IMG/VR virus record: IMGVR_UViG_3300020578_000305
Span: 1 to 30,063 of that record
DNA: 30,063 bases
Source of the DNA: a virus
Strand: one strand, 5' to 3'
Shown piece after piece: positions 1-6,942 of the stretch. The notes under the pieces were generated by a model that saw only the letters and a list, made by a program, of their open reading frames with translations, made no database searches and had not been told where the DNA came from. Every line of letters starts with the position of its first letter. Position 1 is the first letter of the stretch. Both the position numbers and the translations under genes were made by a program.

Positions 1-82
1 GTTGCATGTGGAAATCTCACCGAGAATGGCGGACTCGCCACAGATTGTGGCTGACGCGTTTGCTAGGTTTGACGAAACGTGA
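1..82 (+). CDS. C-terminal end of an upstream gene (partial)
   Basis: An open frame enters from the left edge and stops at TGA 80-82, reading ...VEISPRMADSPQIVADAF and a few more residues. The ATG of the next gene follows one base after this stop, the tight junction seen throughout the left block. This supports it as a real gene end. The 26 visible residues are too few to assign a family. Confidence 0.4.
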   Translation, partial: LHVEISPRMADSPQIVADAFARFDET

Positions 83-83
83 C

Positions 84-371
84 ATGGACGCCGGACTCGC
101 CACCGTACTCGCCGCAGCAATAACCGGCGCACTGGCGTTACTCGGCCACCTCATCAACAGGTTTCGCAAAGAAAACAGAGACGACCACGCCTACGTTCAG
201 GGCTTGTTGACGATGCTGCATAAGTCCACGAACCGTATCGAAAGAAAAGTTGAACGGGTTGACGAACGGCTGGACAACCACATAGAGTTCCACGCGACGG
301 GGGGGATGCTTGACAAACGAGGCGCAGTTCACCAAGATGGAGCTGAAGGCAATAGCCAAGTTTCTTCGTAA
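84..371 (+). CDS. Small single-pass membrane protein with coiled-coil tail, holin-like
   Basis: A protein of 95 residues. An N-terminal hydrophobic helix (about residues 3-22, rich in Ala, Leu and Gly) is followed by a basic patch (NRFRKEN). A charged heptad-like helix comes next (about 40-70, with IERKVERVDERLDNHI), and the tail is polar. One membrane helix plus a cytoplasmic coiled coil is common in small phage membrane proteins near lysis genes, and a holin or spanin-like role is possible. The exported transglycosylase lies about 4 kb downstream, so linkage to lysis is weak. The frame is open from an upstream ATG at 6, but that start would overlap the gene ending at 82 and place a basic stretch before the helix, so 84 is preferred. 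No family is recognised with certainty. Confidence 0.7.
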   Translation: MDAGLATVLAAAITGALALLGHLINRFRKENRDDHAYVQGLLTMLHKSTNRIERKVERVDERLDNHIEFHATGGMLDKRGAVHQDGAEGNSQVSS

Positions 372-489
372 GGTCTACCCAGGGGTGGCCGAACAAGACG
401 ACTTGTGGAATCTGATAGCAAAAGTGGAACAACTTGCAAAGGGGAAACATGGAAACAAACAGGACCGCGGGCGCGGAGATCGTACGTGA
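310..489 (+). CDS. Short basic hypothetical protein (59 aa)
   Basis: It starts at TTG 310, just after a run of seven G that can act as ribosome binding site. An internal ATG at 337 is the alternative start and gives 50 residues. The product is helical and charged (MELKAIAKFLRKVYPGVAEQ..., then LWNLIAKVEQLAKGK) and ends in a basic tail. It overlaps the end of the membrane-protein gene by about 60 bases and the start of the next gene by about 40, so it bridges two genes that would otherwise leave a gap. Amino-acid composition looks coding. Function is unknown. Confidence 0.55.
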   Translation: MTNEAQFTKMELKAIAKFLRKVYPGVAEQDDLWNLIAKVEQLAKGKHGNKQDRGRGDRT

Positions 490-787
490 GGCGTACGATT
501 TAATAACCGGACCAAGACAGGACTCATACTCGCACCCTGCCGAGGATTATGAACGCACCGTGGCGATTTACAACGCCATCACTGGGGACGAAATGAGCAG
601 CGAAGAAGCAGTCTTGTTTATGGTGTGTGTGAAACTTTCTCGTTTGCACCACGAAATATCAAATTGTTTGAGTCTTCCCGACAATACTCGCGACGCCATT
701 GGCTATCTGGGGTGTCTCAATATGATCAGGGAGCAAAAAAAAATTAAACACCACGAGTGGATGGAGGAAGTTCATGGGGTTTCTTGA
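449..787 (+). CDS. DUF6378-like phage protein
   Basis: A protein of 112 residues. The pattern A..IVREAYDLITGPRQDSYSHPAEDYERTVAIYNAI, then SSEEAVLFMVCVKLSRL and later DNTRDAIGYLGCL, matches my memory of the DUF6378 family: an all-helical phage protein with a G.R...Y..P.E...R motif and a conserved K.sRl helix. The biochemical role is unknown; the fold recalls MazG-like or dUTPase-like all-alpha proteins, but that is inference. ATG 449 is chosen because an AAGGGG Shine-Dalgarno lies 5-10 bases upstream. The next gene overlaps its 3' end by 14 bases, so the two are co-translated. Confidence 0.82.
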   Translation: METNRTAGAEIVREAYDLITGPRQDSYSHPAEDYERTVAIYNAITGDEMSSEEAVLFMVCVKLSRLHHEISNCLSLPDNTRDAIGYLGCLNMIREQKKIKHHEWMEEVHGVS

Positions 788-1013
788 TGATGCGCGTAGC
801 GCCACACACAAAAGAGTCTTCCCTAACAAGATTGACGAAATCAAACGAGCGCTATCAGACGAGGACTTTGCTGAGTTTGTGGCTGCCATGCAGGACCCAA
901 CAATCAGTCAACGCGCCATTGTCGAAACGTTGAAGAAACGCGGCGTTCACATGGGCCAAGGAACATTGTCGTATCACCGTCGTTTCTTCTTGGACAAGGG
1001 TGATGACCAATGA
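774..1013 (+). CDS. Small HTH-like DNA-binding protein (79 aa)
   Basis: The start is set by GGAGG eight bases upstream of ATG 774. The centre of the protein reads IKRALSDEDFAEFVAAMQD, then TISQRAIVETLKKRGV and GQGTLSYHRR, a helix-turn-helix-like series of helices in which the last could be a recognition helix. The same pattern returns in the protein at 7110-7490 (DEF..FV.A...........I...L...GV.....T....R). The two are probably distant paralogues. A role as a small transcription regulator or DNA-binding adaptor is inferred. It ends in an ATGA overlap with the phosphoesterase gene. Confidence 0.75.
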   Translation: MGFLDDARSATHKRVFPNKIDEIKRALSDEDFAEFVAAMQDPTISQRAIVETLKKRGVHMGQGTLSYHRRFFLDKGDDQ

Positions 1014-2008
1014 CCATCGGTGACGAAATGCGAAACGAGCAAGAGATCATCGATCTCAAACGCGCATTGGAAAATGCACAACGAGCAGCCGCGCGCGCCA
1101 AGAGCAAGAGCGCAGACCTGGTTGAAGCCGTGTATCGGGCAGCCAAGGATGCTGCCTTGGTGCAACCGCGCGTCAAAATACCTGCACCCAAGGCAACCAA
1201 ATCCAAGAAGGCAGAGGTCGCACTGGTGCATCTCACCGACTGGCAGGCGGGCAAGGTGTCGGTGTCGTACAACCTGCAAGTACTACGCAAGCGCATGGAG
1301 CAGATGTGCGACAAGGTGATGGCGTTGACGGAGATACAGCGTGCGCATCACCCGGTCAATGACTGCGTGCTGGTGCTGGGTGGAGATATGGTCGAGGGAT
1401 TGACGGTATTTCCGGGACAGGTGTACGAAATCGAAGCACACCTGTTCGAACAGATGTTTACCGTTGCCAACATCATCGAGTCGGTGGTCCACCGGTTGTC
1501 AGCCAACTTCACCCACCTACGGGTGGTGTGCGAGTACGGCAACCACGGGCGCATCGGTCGCAAGGGCGACATGCCGGGGGCAGACAACGTGGACCGCATG
1601 GCGTACCAGATTGCCTCAGAACGCTGCAACCATCTGAAGCACGTGACGTGGCAGCAGTCAGCAGACTGGTACCAGATTGCCACCATTGGTGCCTACAAGC
1701 TCTTGGTTGTGCACGGAGACGAAATACCGAGCTTCGGGGGCCAAACTCCGGCATACTCGATCCTGCGCAAGTGCAACGCCTGGGCAACCTTTATGGACTT
1801 CCACGACGCCATCATGGGTCATTTTCATACCCCGATCAACCTGACGATGGCGAATGGTGGACGTATTTGGGTGACGGGAAGCCCCGAGTCAGACAACCAA
1901 TACGCCAAGAGTTTTGTGGCAGCTGTCGGAAAACCCTCACAAAGACTAATGTTTGTGGATCCAATCAAGGGCAGGGTAACCTGCGAGTATGTTTGCTGGC
2001 TTGACTAA
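1010..2008 (+). CDS. Calcineurin-like metallophosphoesterase (DNA-repair nuclease type)
   Basis: A protein of 332 residues. After a helical, basic N-terminal region (1-68, perhaps coiled coil) come the five motifs of the calcineurin-type phosphoesterase fold: LTDWQ (75-79), GGDMVEG (124-130), GNHGR (177-181), VVHGDE (233-238) and MGHFHTP (269-275). They provide the Asp, His and Asn ligands of a two-metal site. The second residue of the first motif pair is Gln rather than the usual His (DWQ for DxH), as in some phage members. Phage proteins of this kind resemble SbcD/Mre11 and polymerase small-subunit folds. A nuclease or phosphatase role in DNA metabolism is likely but the substrate is unknown. 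It starts four bases inside the preceding gene, and the exonuclease lies 310 bases downstream. Confidence 0.9.
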   Translation: MTIGDEMRNEQEIIDLKRALENAQRAAARAKSKSADLVEAVYRAAKDAALVQPRVKIPAPKATKSKKAEVALVHLTDWQAGKVSVSYNLQVLRKRMEQMCDKVMALTEIQRAHHPVNDCVLVLGGDMVEGLTVFPGQVYEIEAHLFEQMFTVANIIESVVHRLSANFTHLRVVCEYGNHGRIGRKGDMPGADNVDRMAYQIASERCNHLKHVTWQQSADWYQIATIGAYKLLVVHGDEIPSFGGQTPAYSILRKCNAWATFMDFHDAIMGHFHTPINLTMANGGRIWVTGSPESDNQYAKSFVAAVGKPSQRLMFVDPIKGRVTCEYVCWLD

Positions 2009-2276
2009 GTGCCCTTGGTCCTTGGTGGCAGTCCACTGGATTGACGCATTTGATTCAGAGAATGGCTGGATCCACACCAAAACCTACAAGGCAAAGCCAC
2101 AGTACGTGGTTTCGGTTGGCTGGCTATGGCCAGACTTACTTGAGGGATATGTGTCTGTCACTTGTTCATACTGCCCCGACGAGGAGCCGGAGATGGACAC
2201 GGTTGGCATGGTCACGCACATTCCCAGCGGCATGGTTGTGCAAGTTGTAATGCTGGACAACCCACCGCTACAGTAA
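1989..2276 (+). CDS. Conserved small phage protein, unknown function (95 aa)
   Basis: It overlaps the 3' end of the phosphoesterase gene by 20 bases. The product is beta-rich and tryptophan-rich (WIDAFDSENGWI, VVSVGWLWPDL) with a CSYCPDEEPE stretch and a C-terminal segment GMVTHIPSGMVVQVVML. The order W.DA....GW, SVGWL, then a short basic or hydrophobic beta pair is one I associate with small phage proteins of unknown role. Two cysteines spaced CxxC could bind metal but no second pair is present. No clear Shine-Dalgarno is seen, so translation is probably coupled to the upstream gene. Confidence 0.72.
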   Translation: MFAGLTKCPWSLVAVHWIDAFDSENGWIHTKTYKAKPQYVVSVGWLWPDLLEGYVSVTCSYCPDEEPEMDTVGMVTHIPSGMVVQVVMLDNPPLQ

Positions 2277-2317
2277 CTACACAACACCCACAACCTATAT
2301 TCACCGGAGGAGAACCG

Positions 2318-3259
2318 ATGAAGCACTACACATTCAATAAGCCGCGCCATGGCAGCGCCGAATGGTTGGCAGTTCGCTGGCGTGATGAGAGCGGATTGGC
2401 TCGCATCTCGGCATCGAATGCCGCTGCCATACACAACGAGCATCCGTACACCAGTGCCACGCAGTTGGCGGTTCAGTTGCTCAAGGAGGAACCACCGCAA
2501 CCAGAGGTGGAGAATCGTGCCATGCAGCGTGGCAATACTTTGGAAGGTCCCATTCGGGATTGGGCTGGACAGTTGCTCGGGTTTCCACTGACCACCCCGT
2601 GCGTCATGTACGCGTACGAAGAGGACGGGGTTCGGCTTGTGGCCACCATAGACGCGGTAAGCGAGGTCGGAGGGATTTTTGAAATCAAGACAACACGCAA
2701 GCGCTGGGATGGCAAGCTGCCCAGAATGTGGTACTGGCAGGGGGTTCAGCAAGCAATCTGTGCAAACGTTGACCGTGTTACCTGGGTCATCTTTGACAGC
2801 GATCTGGACATTCAGTTTTTTACACAGATCGTGACGTCCGACGAAAAACGAATGCATTTGGACGCATGCCGAAATTTCTTGGCGGCCATCGACATGGGCA
2901 TGATTCCCGACGGGGCAGAGGTTCGGTACGAGGACGTGCTGAGTCTTTACGATGGTGACGGAACAAGCGTCGACCTCGACCCAACGCTCGGCAAGCTGAT
3001 TGGCGAATACAACAGACGACAGGAAATGGTCGCCGAACACGAAAAGGCAATGGACTCCATCAAGACCAGCATCTGTGAAGCAATGAAAGATGCAGAGTAT
3101 GGGCGAGTGGATGGGAGGTTGCTGGTCACGTGGAAGACGGCCAGCCGCACTTCGTTTGATACCAAAAAATTTGAGGCAGAGCATCCGGCTCTGGCTGCCA
3201 AGTACAAGAAACAAACCAAGTATCGCACATTCCGTGTGATGGAAGGAGACAGACAATGA
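2318..3259 (+). CDS. YqaJ-type viral recombinase exonuclease
   Basis: A protein of 313 residues from ATG 2318, which is preceded by a strong CGGAGGAG Shine-Dalgarno. The frame is open further upstream but only this start has a binding site. PD-(D/E)XK nuclease features of the YqaJ/lambda-exonuclease family are visible in order: S-rich substrate helix (SASNAAAI, 31-38), GNTLE (72-76), IDA (111-113, Asp ligand), FEIKT (121-125, catalytic Glu and Lys) and YWQGVQQA (139-146). The C-terminal third is helical. It should degrade one strand of double-stranded DNA ends 5' to 3', leaving single strands for an annealing protein. The next gene, which overlaps by four bases, is the expected partner. Confidence 0.92.
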   Translation: MKHYTFNKPRHGSAEWLAVRWRDESGLARISASNAAAIHNEHPYTSATQLAVQLLKEEPPQPEVENRAMQRGNTLEGPIRDWAGQLLGFPLTTPCVMYAYEEDGVRLVATIDAVSEVGGIFEIKTTRKRWDGKLPRMWYWQGVQQAICANVDRVTWVIFDSDLDIQFFTQIVTSDEKRMHLDACRNFLAAIDMGMIPDGAEVRYEDVLSLYDGDGTSVDLDPTLGKLIGEYNRRQEMVAEHEKAMDSIKTSICEAMKDAEYGRVDGRLLVTWKTASRTSFDTKKFEAEHPALAAKYKKQTKYRTFRVMEGDRQ

Positions 3260-4041
3260 AATTCAACCTAGACAATTACGAGACGGTGGAGGCAAGGCTT
3301 GCAAAGTTTTGGGAAGACTGTCCCAACGGCCAGGTGTTCACTTCGATCTACCACTACGACGACAACCGCGTGGTGTTCAAGGCAGAGGTATACAAAGACA
3401 TAGCCGATCCACGCCCGGTGGCAACCGGTTTTGCCGAAGAGGTGCGCGATGCATCGCCCGTGAATCGCACGTCGCACGTCGAAAACGCAGAGACAAGCGC
3501 CATCGGAAGGGCTTTGGCCAATTGGCGTTACGCGTCCAAGACACAGCCCCGACCCAGCAGACAAGAAATGGAAAAGGTTCAACGCATGAGCGAGCCGCGC
3601 AACGATGCGGACACCGTTACCAAGTTCCGCGAGGCGTGCGCAAAAGCAAACCTTGATGCACAGGAGGTGGCAAGACAAGCCGATGTTGACTTGAATAATC
3701 TGACAGATACGTCAATGCCCAAGTTGCGTGATGCGTTCAAGCGCATGCAAGCCAAACCCGCACAGCCAGCACAAGACGGCATCTTGGAAAATGTTCAACG
3801 TGTATTCCCAAACGCAACCGAACAACCGCCACAAATAAAAGAGCCGGATGCCAAGGCGAGCAATCCACAAATTGGCAAGTTGCGTGCGATGTTGATGGCC
3901 AACGGAATCGGTGACAGATCCAAACAGATTGAGACCATCGCCGAGATCATCAACCGCCCAATATCCAAACTTGATATGCTTACCAAGGGTGAGGCCAACA
4001 CGGCCATTCAGACCCTGGAAGCAAGAGTAAAGCGTGACTGA
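3256..4041 (+). CDS. Probable single-strand annealing / ssDNA-binding recombination protein
   Basis: A protein of 261 residues in two parts. The N-terminal domain (about 1-95) reads ETVEARLAKFWEDCPNG, then ATGFAEEVRDASPVNRTSHVE and NAETSAIGRALANW. I associate that signature with actinophage proteins encoded beside YqaJ exonucleases and often labelled ERF- or RecT-like. After a polar helical linker, the C-terminal domain (about 200-260) reads PQIGKLRAMLMANGI, then INRPISKLDMLTKGEANTAIQTLEA, a small helical module common in phage recombination and exonuclease-associated proteins. Exonuclease and annealing protein are translationally coupled (ATGA). The role as annealing partner rests mainly on this context, so the family call is less certain than the pathway. 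Confidence 0.8.
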   Translation: MKFNLDNYETVEARLAKFWEDCPNGQVFTSIYHYDDNRVVFKAEVYKDIADPRPVATGFAEEVRDASPVNRTSHVENAETSAIGRALANWRYASKTQPRPSRQEMEKVQRMSEPRNDADTVTKFREACAKANLDAQEVARQADVDLNNLTDTSMPKLRDAFKRMQAKPAQPAQDGILENVQRVFPNATEQPPQIKEPDAKASNPQIGKLRAMLMANGIGDRSKQIETIAEIINRPISKLDMLTKGEANTAIQTLEARVKRD

Positions 4042-4495
4042 CGAACGCAAGGGCTATTGCCAAGGCAACTACGACAAGTGTTCTGATAAGTCCTGTCCGT
4101 TGTTTGGCACGTTGGGTCGGGCGGACAGGCGCGGCGTGCGCAGGGTCAGGGGGTGTGCTGACCCTGCTGCGCGCGGCAAACGCAACAGGCGGAAGGGCGA
4201 CAGTAAGGCACGCCGAGCACGCAAGAAGCTGGGATTGGGTGGCCACCTCACCAGACACGAAGAGAACTGGGGCGGAGCACTGCGGGTTGAAATCAAAGCT
4301 GGTGCCCAGGTCAAGACCATAGCCACCAAATTCAACCTGGCCAAGGCCCAGTCGGACGCGGCCAAAGCATTGGGGGACATACGACCTTTTGCCATGGTTG
4401 CCATGCCGGACGGGTCGAGCGAGGGAATTGTGCTGATGACGTTGTCCGAGTTCTCGGACATCGTTAGCCTGCTCACGGAGAAGGAGAGCGGATAA
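4034..4495 (+). CDS. PD-(D/E)XK resolvase-like protein with N-terminal Cys cluster
   Basis: A protein of 153 residues from GTG 4034, overlapping the previous gene by eight bases. The N-terminus has four cysteines (9, 16, 21, 41) that could bind zinc, followed by a very basic segment (RGKRNRRKGDSKARRARKKLGL). The C-terminal half reads HEENWGGALRVEIKAGAQVK (Glu77, Glu86, Lys88), then a helix with LAKAQSDAAKALGDIRPFAMVAMPDG. Glu...ExK followed by a Gln-bearing helix resembles the active site of small PD-(D/E)XK nucleases such as Holliday-junction resolvases. Its place after the exonuclease and annealing genes fits junction resolution. The nuclease call is inference from this residue pattern. Confidence 0.78.
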   Translation: MTDERKGYCQGNYDKCSDKSCPLFGTLGRADRRGVRRVRGCADPAARGKRNRRKGDSKARRARKKLGLGGHLTRHEENWGGALRVEIKAGAQVKTIATKFNLAKAQSDAAKALGDIRPFAMVAMPDGSSEGIVLMTLSEFSDIVSLLTEKESG

Positions 4496-5055
4496 TGGAT
4501 TTCATTCCGAGATTGCTGGCGTTCGCGTCGGCATCGTTGTTGCTACTCGGGTTCGAGACTGTTGAGCAAGGTCAACAGCCTGCGACCGGCACAACAACGA
4601 CGGTGGTGGCGGGGGGTACCTCCTTCTCTCCCGCCACCACCACCACCACCACCACGATTGCCACCCCCACCACGACTGCCAACGACGCAATGGTTCCGCC
4701 CACGGCTCGGTGTGGTCAGTGGTGGGGGCTGGCATTGGATTTGGGCTGGCATGCCGACAGCATGCCGACCCTCGACTACGTGATGTGGCGCGAGTCCCGG
4801 TGCGACCCGACGCAGCACAACACGACGCTGAATCCAGACGGTTCGACCGACATCGGATTGACTCAAATTAACGACAGGTCATGGTGTTTGCCTACGCGCT
4901 GGTATCCGGACGGATACTTGCAAACAGTTGGCGTACTAACTACTGTTGGGTGCAACGACTTGTTTGATCCGGCGACGAACCTGAAAGCAGCCAAAGCCAT
5001 ACATGAGTACCACACCGGACAAGGACAAAACGGGTTCGGGGCGTGGGGGTTATAG
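4495..5055 (+). CDS. Exported lytic transglycosylase (SLT/lysozyme-like) with Thr-rich linker
   Basis: A protein of 186 residues that should cleave peptidoglycan outside the membrane. Residues 1-20 form a hydrophobic signal sequence (LLAFASASLLLLGF). Residues 30-62 are a Thr/Pro/Ala-rich linker that includes seven threonines in a row. The catalytic domain (about 70-186) contains WRESRCDP (catalytic Glu100), STDIGLTQIND (117-127) and NLKAAKAIHEYH, then FGAWGL at the C-terminus; these are the hallmark motifs of SLT-type transglycosylases. Two or more cysteine pairs suggest disulfides outside the cell. Signal plus linker points to Sec export rather than holin-dependent release. The start codon overlaps the previous stop by one base. 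Confidence 0.87.
   Translation: MDFIPRLLAFASASLLLLGFETVEQGQQPATGTTTTVVAGGTSFSPATTTTTTTIATPTTTANDAMVPPTARCGQWWGLALDLGWHADSMPTLDYVMWRESRCDPTQHNTTLNPDGSTDIGLTQINDRSWCLPTRWYPDGYLQTVGVLTTVGCNDLFDPATNLKAAKAIHEYHTGQGQNGFGAWGL
4634..4654 (+). repeat. (CCA)7 trinucleotide tract in the linker of the transglycosylase
   Basis: Seven uninterrupted CCA units, read as ACC codons, encode a threonine run in the low-complexity linker. Such tracts can gain or lose units in frame and so change linker length without affecting the catalytic domain. Confidence 0.8.
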
Positions 5056-5059
5056 CTAC

Positions 5060-5341
5060 ATGCAACTTTTAAGCGAATGGGAGTTGGTCAATCGTGACAC
5101 TTCATGGATGGAGTTTGCGCGTTGCAGGGGTGCCGACGCCAGCCTGTTCTTTGCGGAGCCAACCGTTGGTCGACACAAGAAACAAACCGAGGCGATAAAA
5201 TATTGCAGCAACTGCGTCGTTTACAAAAACTGTATGAAGTTCGCGATTGACAATCGGATTTCGCACGGCGTGTGGGGCGGTCTTACACCCACACAACGAC
5301 GCCGGTATTGGGTTAACGGAGTGGCACATGACGGAGAATGA
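5060..5341 (+). CDS. WhiB-family iron-sulfur transcription regulator
   Basis: A protein of 93 residues from ATG 5060. Four cysteines (22, 49, 52, 58) sit in the WhiB arrangement: WMEFARCRGAD and SLFFAEP, then YCSNCVVYKNC, and the GVWGG turn (70-74) before a basic LTPTQRRRYW tail that contacts DNA in known members. The cysteines should hold a [4Fe-4S] cluster, and WhiB proteins act by binding region 4 of the primary sigma factor. Phage-borne members are known to alter host transcription, division and superinfection immunity (WhiB of mycobacteriophage TM4). ATG 5003 is an alternative start with 19 more residues, but it lies inside the upstream gene and lacks a binding site, whereas GGGGG lies about 10 bases before 5060. 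This gene is the best evidence for an actinobacterial host. Confidence 0.92.
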   Translation: MQLLSEWELVNRDTSWMEFARCRGADASLFFAEPTVGRHKKQTEAIKYCSNCVVYKNCMKFAIDNRISHGVWGGLTPTQRRRYWVNGVAHDGE

Positions 5342-5513
5342 GTCACACATGTATCAAGTCTGGTTGCAAGAACTACAAATGACAGTCGACTCTTTGCGCG
5401 AGCAAAGGGAAGAGGACCGCTTGCGGATTGCGGAATTACAACAGGAGTTGGCCATGTACCGCAGCATGGTTGACAGGCTCAAGAAGGCCGTGACATTCGG
5501 AGAGTGGACATGA
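5328..5513 (+). CDS. Small coiled-coil protein (61 aa)
   Basis: From ATG 5328 the product is almost entirely one helix with heptads of Leu, Val and Met (WLQELQMTVDSLREQREEDR, then RIAELQQELAMYRSMVDRLK), so it probably forms a dimeric or higher coiled coil. It overlaps the WhiB gene by 14 bases. ATG 5349 is an alternative start, with GGAG about 12 bases upstream. No family is recognised, and the coiled coil by itself says nothing about function. Confidence 0.68.
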   Translation: MTENESHMYQVWLQELQMTVDSLREQREEDRLRIAELQQELAMYRSMVDRLKKAVTFGEWT

Positions 5514-5734
5514 ACGAAGCAAGTTGGTACAAACTCAAGGACGGGACATGGGGCGTCAAGATCCGTCACGATGGCCGAGACGGCGAACCCGTGACGGTTA
5601 CGAACAAAAAGGGAGAAACCAAAACCGTGTGGTTGATTTCAAGGGCCGCAAAGTTTGAGGACGCCCAGTTGTGGTCGGTCAGCTCCAAGGAGTTGGTGGT
5701 CAACGACGAACAGCCAGAACAAGAACCCTTCTAG
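5510..5734 (+). CDS. Small beta-rich phage protein (74 aa), unknown function
   Basis: The start is in an ATGA overlap, with GGAGAG a few bases upstream. The protein begins ASWYKLKDGTWGVKIRHDG and continues with GEPVTVTNKKGETKTVWL and an acidic tail ending EQPEQEPF. The order W.KL.DG.WGV...., V.V..K.G....V is a short beta-sheet pattern found in many phage proteins of unknown role, some of them linked to single-stranded DNA or replication genes. Nothing here allows a firm function. Confidence 0.72.
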   Translation: MNEASWYKLKDGTWGVKIRHDGRDGEPVTVTNKKGETKTVWLISRAAKFEDAQLWSVSSKELVVNDEQPEQEPF

Positions 5735-5736
5735 GC

Positions 5737-6390
5737 GTGAGCAACTATCTCAATGTAAACATCCCGACGTTCTACGCGGGACTCGACTCGGGGTTCCTGT
5801 ACGACCGCGACCCGTCACCAACCAACGAACAGGTGCCGGTGGAGGTGTTCGCATACACGTCGATACCGCAACGCTGCGGCATGTTCTCGGTGATGACCGA
5901 GTACGGCTCACAGCATGCCCGCGTACCGATCCACTACCTGTGGTCGCTGAACAACGAATGCGAATACACCGCCTATCCGCTCGACTGGATACAGCTCTGG
6001 GATTCGGTCTCGTACTACGCGTCGGTCACCATCTACGAATACTGCAAGAACCGTAGCGCAATGATCTGGTTGAAGGACCACACGCAACACAAAGCCAAAT
6101 ACTTGTTCACCATCGACTGGTGCCTTGGCCCGCAGTACTCCAACGGGTACGGAGAGTACGCAGCAGGCCACAAATGCGGGCACGTGTTCGAAGGTGAAGG
6201 CGGACAGTTCTTTATCCAACCGAACAACCGCATCCTGTGGATGGACGGCGGCTCATGGATAACGATGAAACTTGACAAACCCGACTGGAAAATCTTTAGC
6301 CAAGAGTTCTCTTGCGAAAGCACCGGCTCACGATGGGTCAGTGCCAGCGACGAGGAGTTGTATTTTTACACGTTCAAGGAACGCGAATGA
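5737..6390 (+). CDS. Conserved phage protein of unknown function (217 aa)
   Basis: GTG 5737 follows the previous stop by two bases. The frame stays open upstream to about 5671 but that part overlaps the preceding gene. The product is rich in Tyr, Trp and Cys and looks globular and beta-rich: VEVFAYTSIPQRCGMFSVM, then YLWSLNNECEYTAYPLDW, CLGPQYSNGYGEYAAGHKC, and a C-terminal half with ILWMDGGSWITMKLD. Six or more cysteines and several histidines could bind metal but no known motif is evident. No signal peptide or membrane helix is present, so it is likely cytoplasmic. I do not recognise the family. Confidence 0.7.
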   Translation: MSNYLNVNIPTFYAGLDSGFLYDRDPSPTNEQVPVEVFAYTSIPQRCGMFSVMTEYGSQHARVPIHYLWSLNNECEYTAYPLDWIQLWDSVSYYASVTIYEYCKNRSAMIWLKDHTQHKAKYLFTIDWCLGPQYSNGYGEYAAGHKCGHVFEGEGGQFFIQPNNRILWMDGGSWITMKLDKPDWKIFSQEFSCESTGSRWVSASDEELYFYTFKERE

Positions 6391-6560
6391 GCCCCCTCAA
6401 GATAAGGTGCCTGACGTGCGGTGCAATCGTGATCCACGACAAGCGCAACGTGGCCGGATGCAACTGCGATCCGGACGCACCCACTTGGGTGTACATACAA
6501 CCGGATGGCAGGCCTCGTGCCCTTGGCCAGGGCAAGTGGGAGGAGTATGATGTTGCGTGA
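6387..6560 (+). CDS. Small zinc-ribbon-like protein (57 aa)
   Basis: It starts in an ATGA overlap with an AAGGA binding site. The N-terminus reads PLKIRCLTCGAIVIHDKRN and then GCNCDPDAP, that is CxxC and CxC pairs about 15 residues apart, the spacing of a short zinc ribbon. The rest has a beta pattern (WVYIQPDGRPRAL). The arrangement resembles DUF7695-type phage proteins (CxxCG...C.CG, then a D.GR segment), although that assignment is from memory. Zinc binding is likely; the target is unknown. Confidence 0.72.
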   Translation: MSPLKIRCLTCGAIVIHDKRNVAGCNCDPDAPTWVYIQPDGRPRALGQGKWEEYDVA

Positions 6561-6720
6561 CAAGTACAAGTGCCCGAGGTGCGACAATGCGATTACCCTT
6601 CACGTCAAGACGACGGAAGCACCGCTTTGCACAAGGCACTCACCCAAGCCAATCCCAATGGTCCGAACAGGAGGAGCAAGAAATGGAACAACAAACCCAA
6701 CACCCGTCGTTTACGCCTGA
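6550..6720 (+). CDS. Second small zinc-binding protein (56 aa)
   Basis: It reads MLRDKYKCPRCDNAITLHVK, then APLCTRHSPKPIPMVR. CxxC is followed by a single C-T-R-H, a three-Cys-plus-His site that I have seen in short actinophage proteins with a basic Pro-rich tail. GGGAGGAG lies 5-12 bases before the second of two adjacent ATGs (6547, 6550), so 6550 is preferred. The gene overlaps both neighbours. The C-terminal 15 residues run across the start of the next gene and may be little conserved. Confidence 0.68.
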   Translation: MLRDKYKCPRCDNAITLHVKTTEAPLCTRHSPKPIPMVRTGGARNGTTNPTPVVYA

Positions 6721-6904
6721 AGATGTCAGGCTGGTAGAAGAGGTACTTACCGAGATCCTGTACCTTGCCTGCAACGTGCGACCCGAGCTACGGCTACCGA
6801 TAACAAACATTGCCGAAGGTATGGCGGCAATGCTTGACGCTGATGCAGTCGAGCGTTGCAAGGACTACGTCAGGTTCCGGGTGCAATCACAGAACAACGA
6901 GTAG
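6683..6904 (+). CDS. Small helical hypothetical protein (73 aa)
   Basis: ATG 6683 has GAGGAG about 8 bases upstream, so the longer open frame from 6557 is not needed. The product is acidic and helical (EDVRLVEEVLTEILYLACN, then ITNIAEGMAAMLDADAVER) and ends in a polar tail. It is the last gene of the left block: a terminator hairpin begins about 40 bases after its stop. Function is unknown. Confidence 0.7.
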   Translation: MEQQTQHPSFTPEDVRLVEEVLTEILYLACNVRPELRLPITNIAEGMAAMLDADAVERCKDYVRFRVQSQNNE

Positions 6905-6942
6905 GCAAGCACTACCGATACCAAAACAAAACGCGTGAGCCA

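Noticed and set aside
6-83. Upstream start (ATG 6) for the membrane-protein gene
   Set aside because: It would add a Trp/Arg-rich stretch before the membrane helix and overlap a frame ending at 82; ATG 84 gives the standard tight junction.
2084-3256. 390-residue open frame on the - strand opposite the exonuclease
   Set aside because: It lies wholly opposite the exonuclease and its neighbour, which have motifs, binding sites and tight junctions. The reverse product shows no family pattern.
5655-6056. Arg/Pro-rich + strand frame overlapping the 217-residue gene
   Set aside because: Composition is that of an out-of-frame reading, and the 217-residue frame has a better protein-like sequence.
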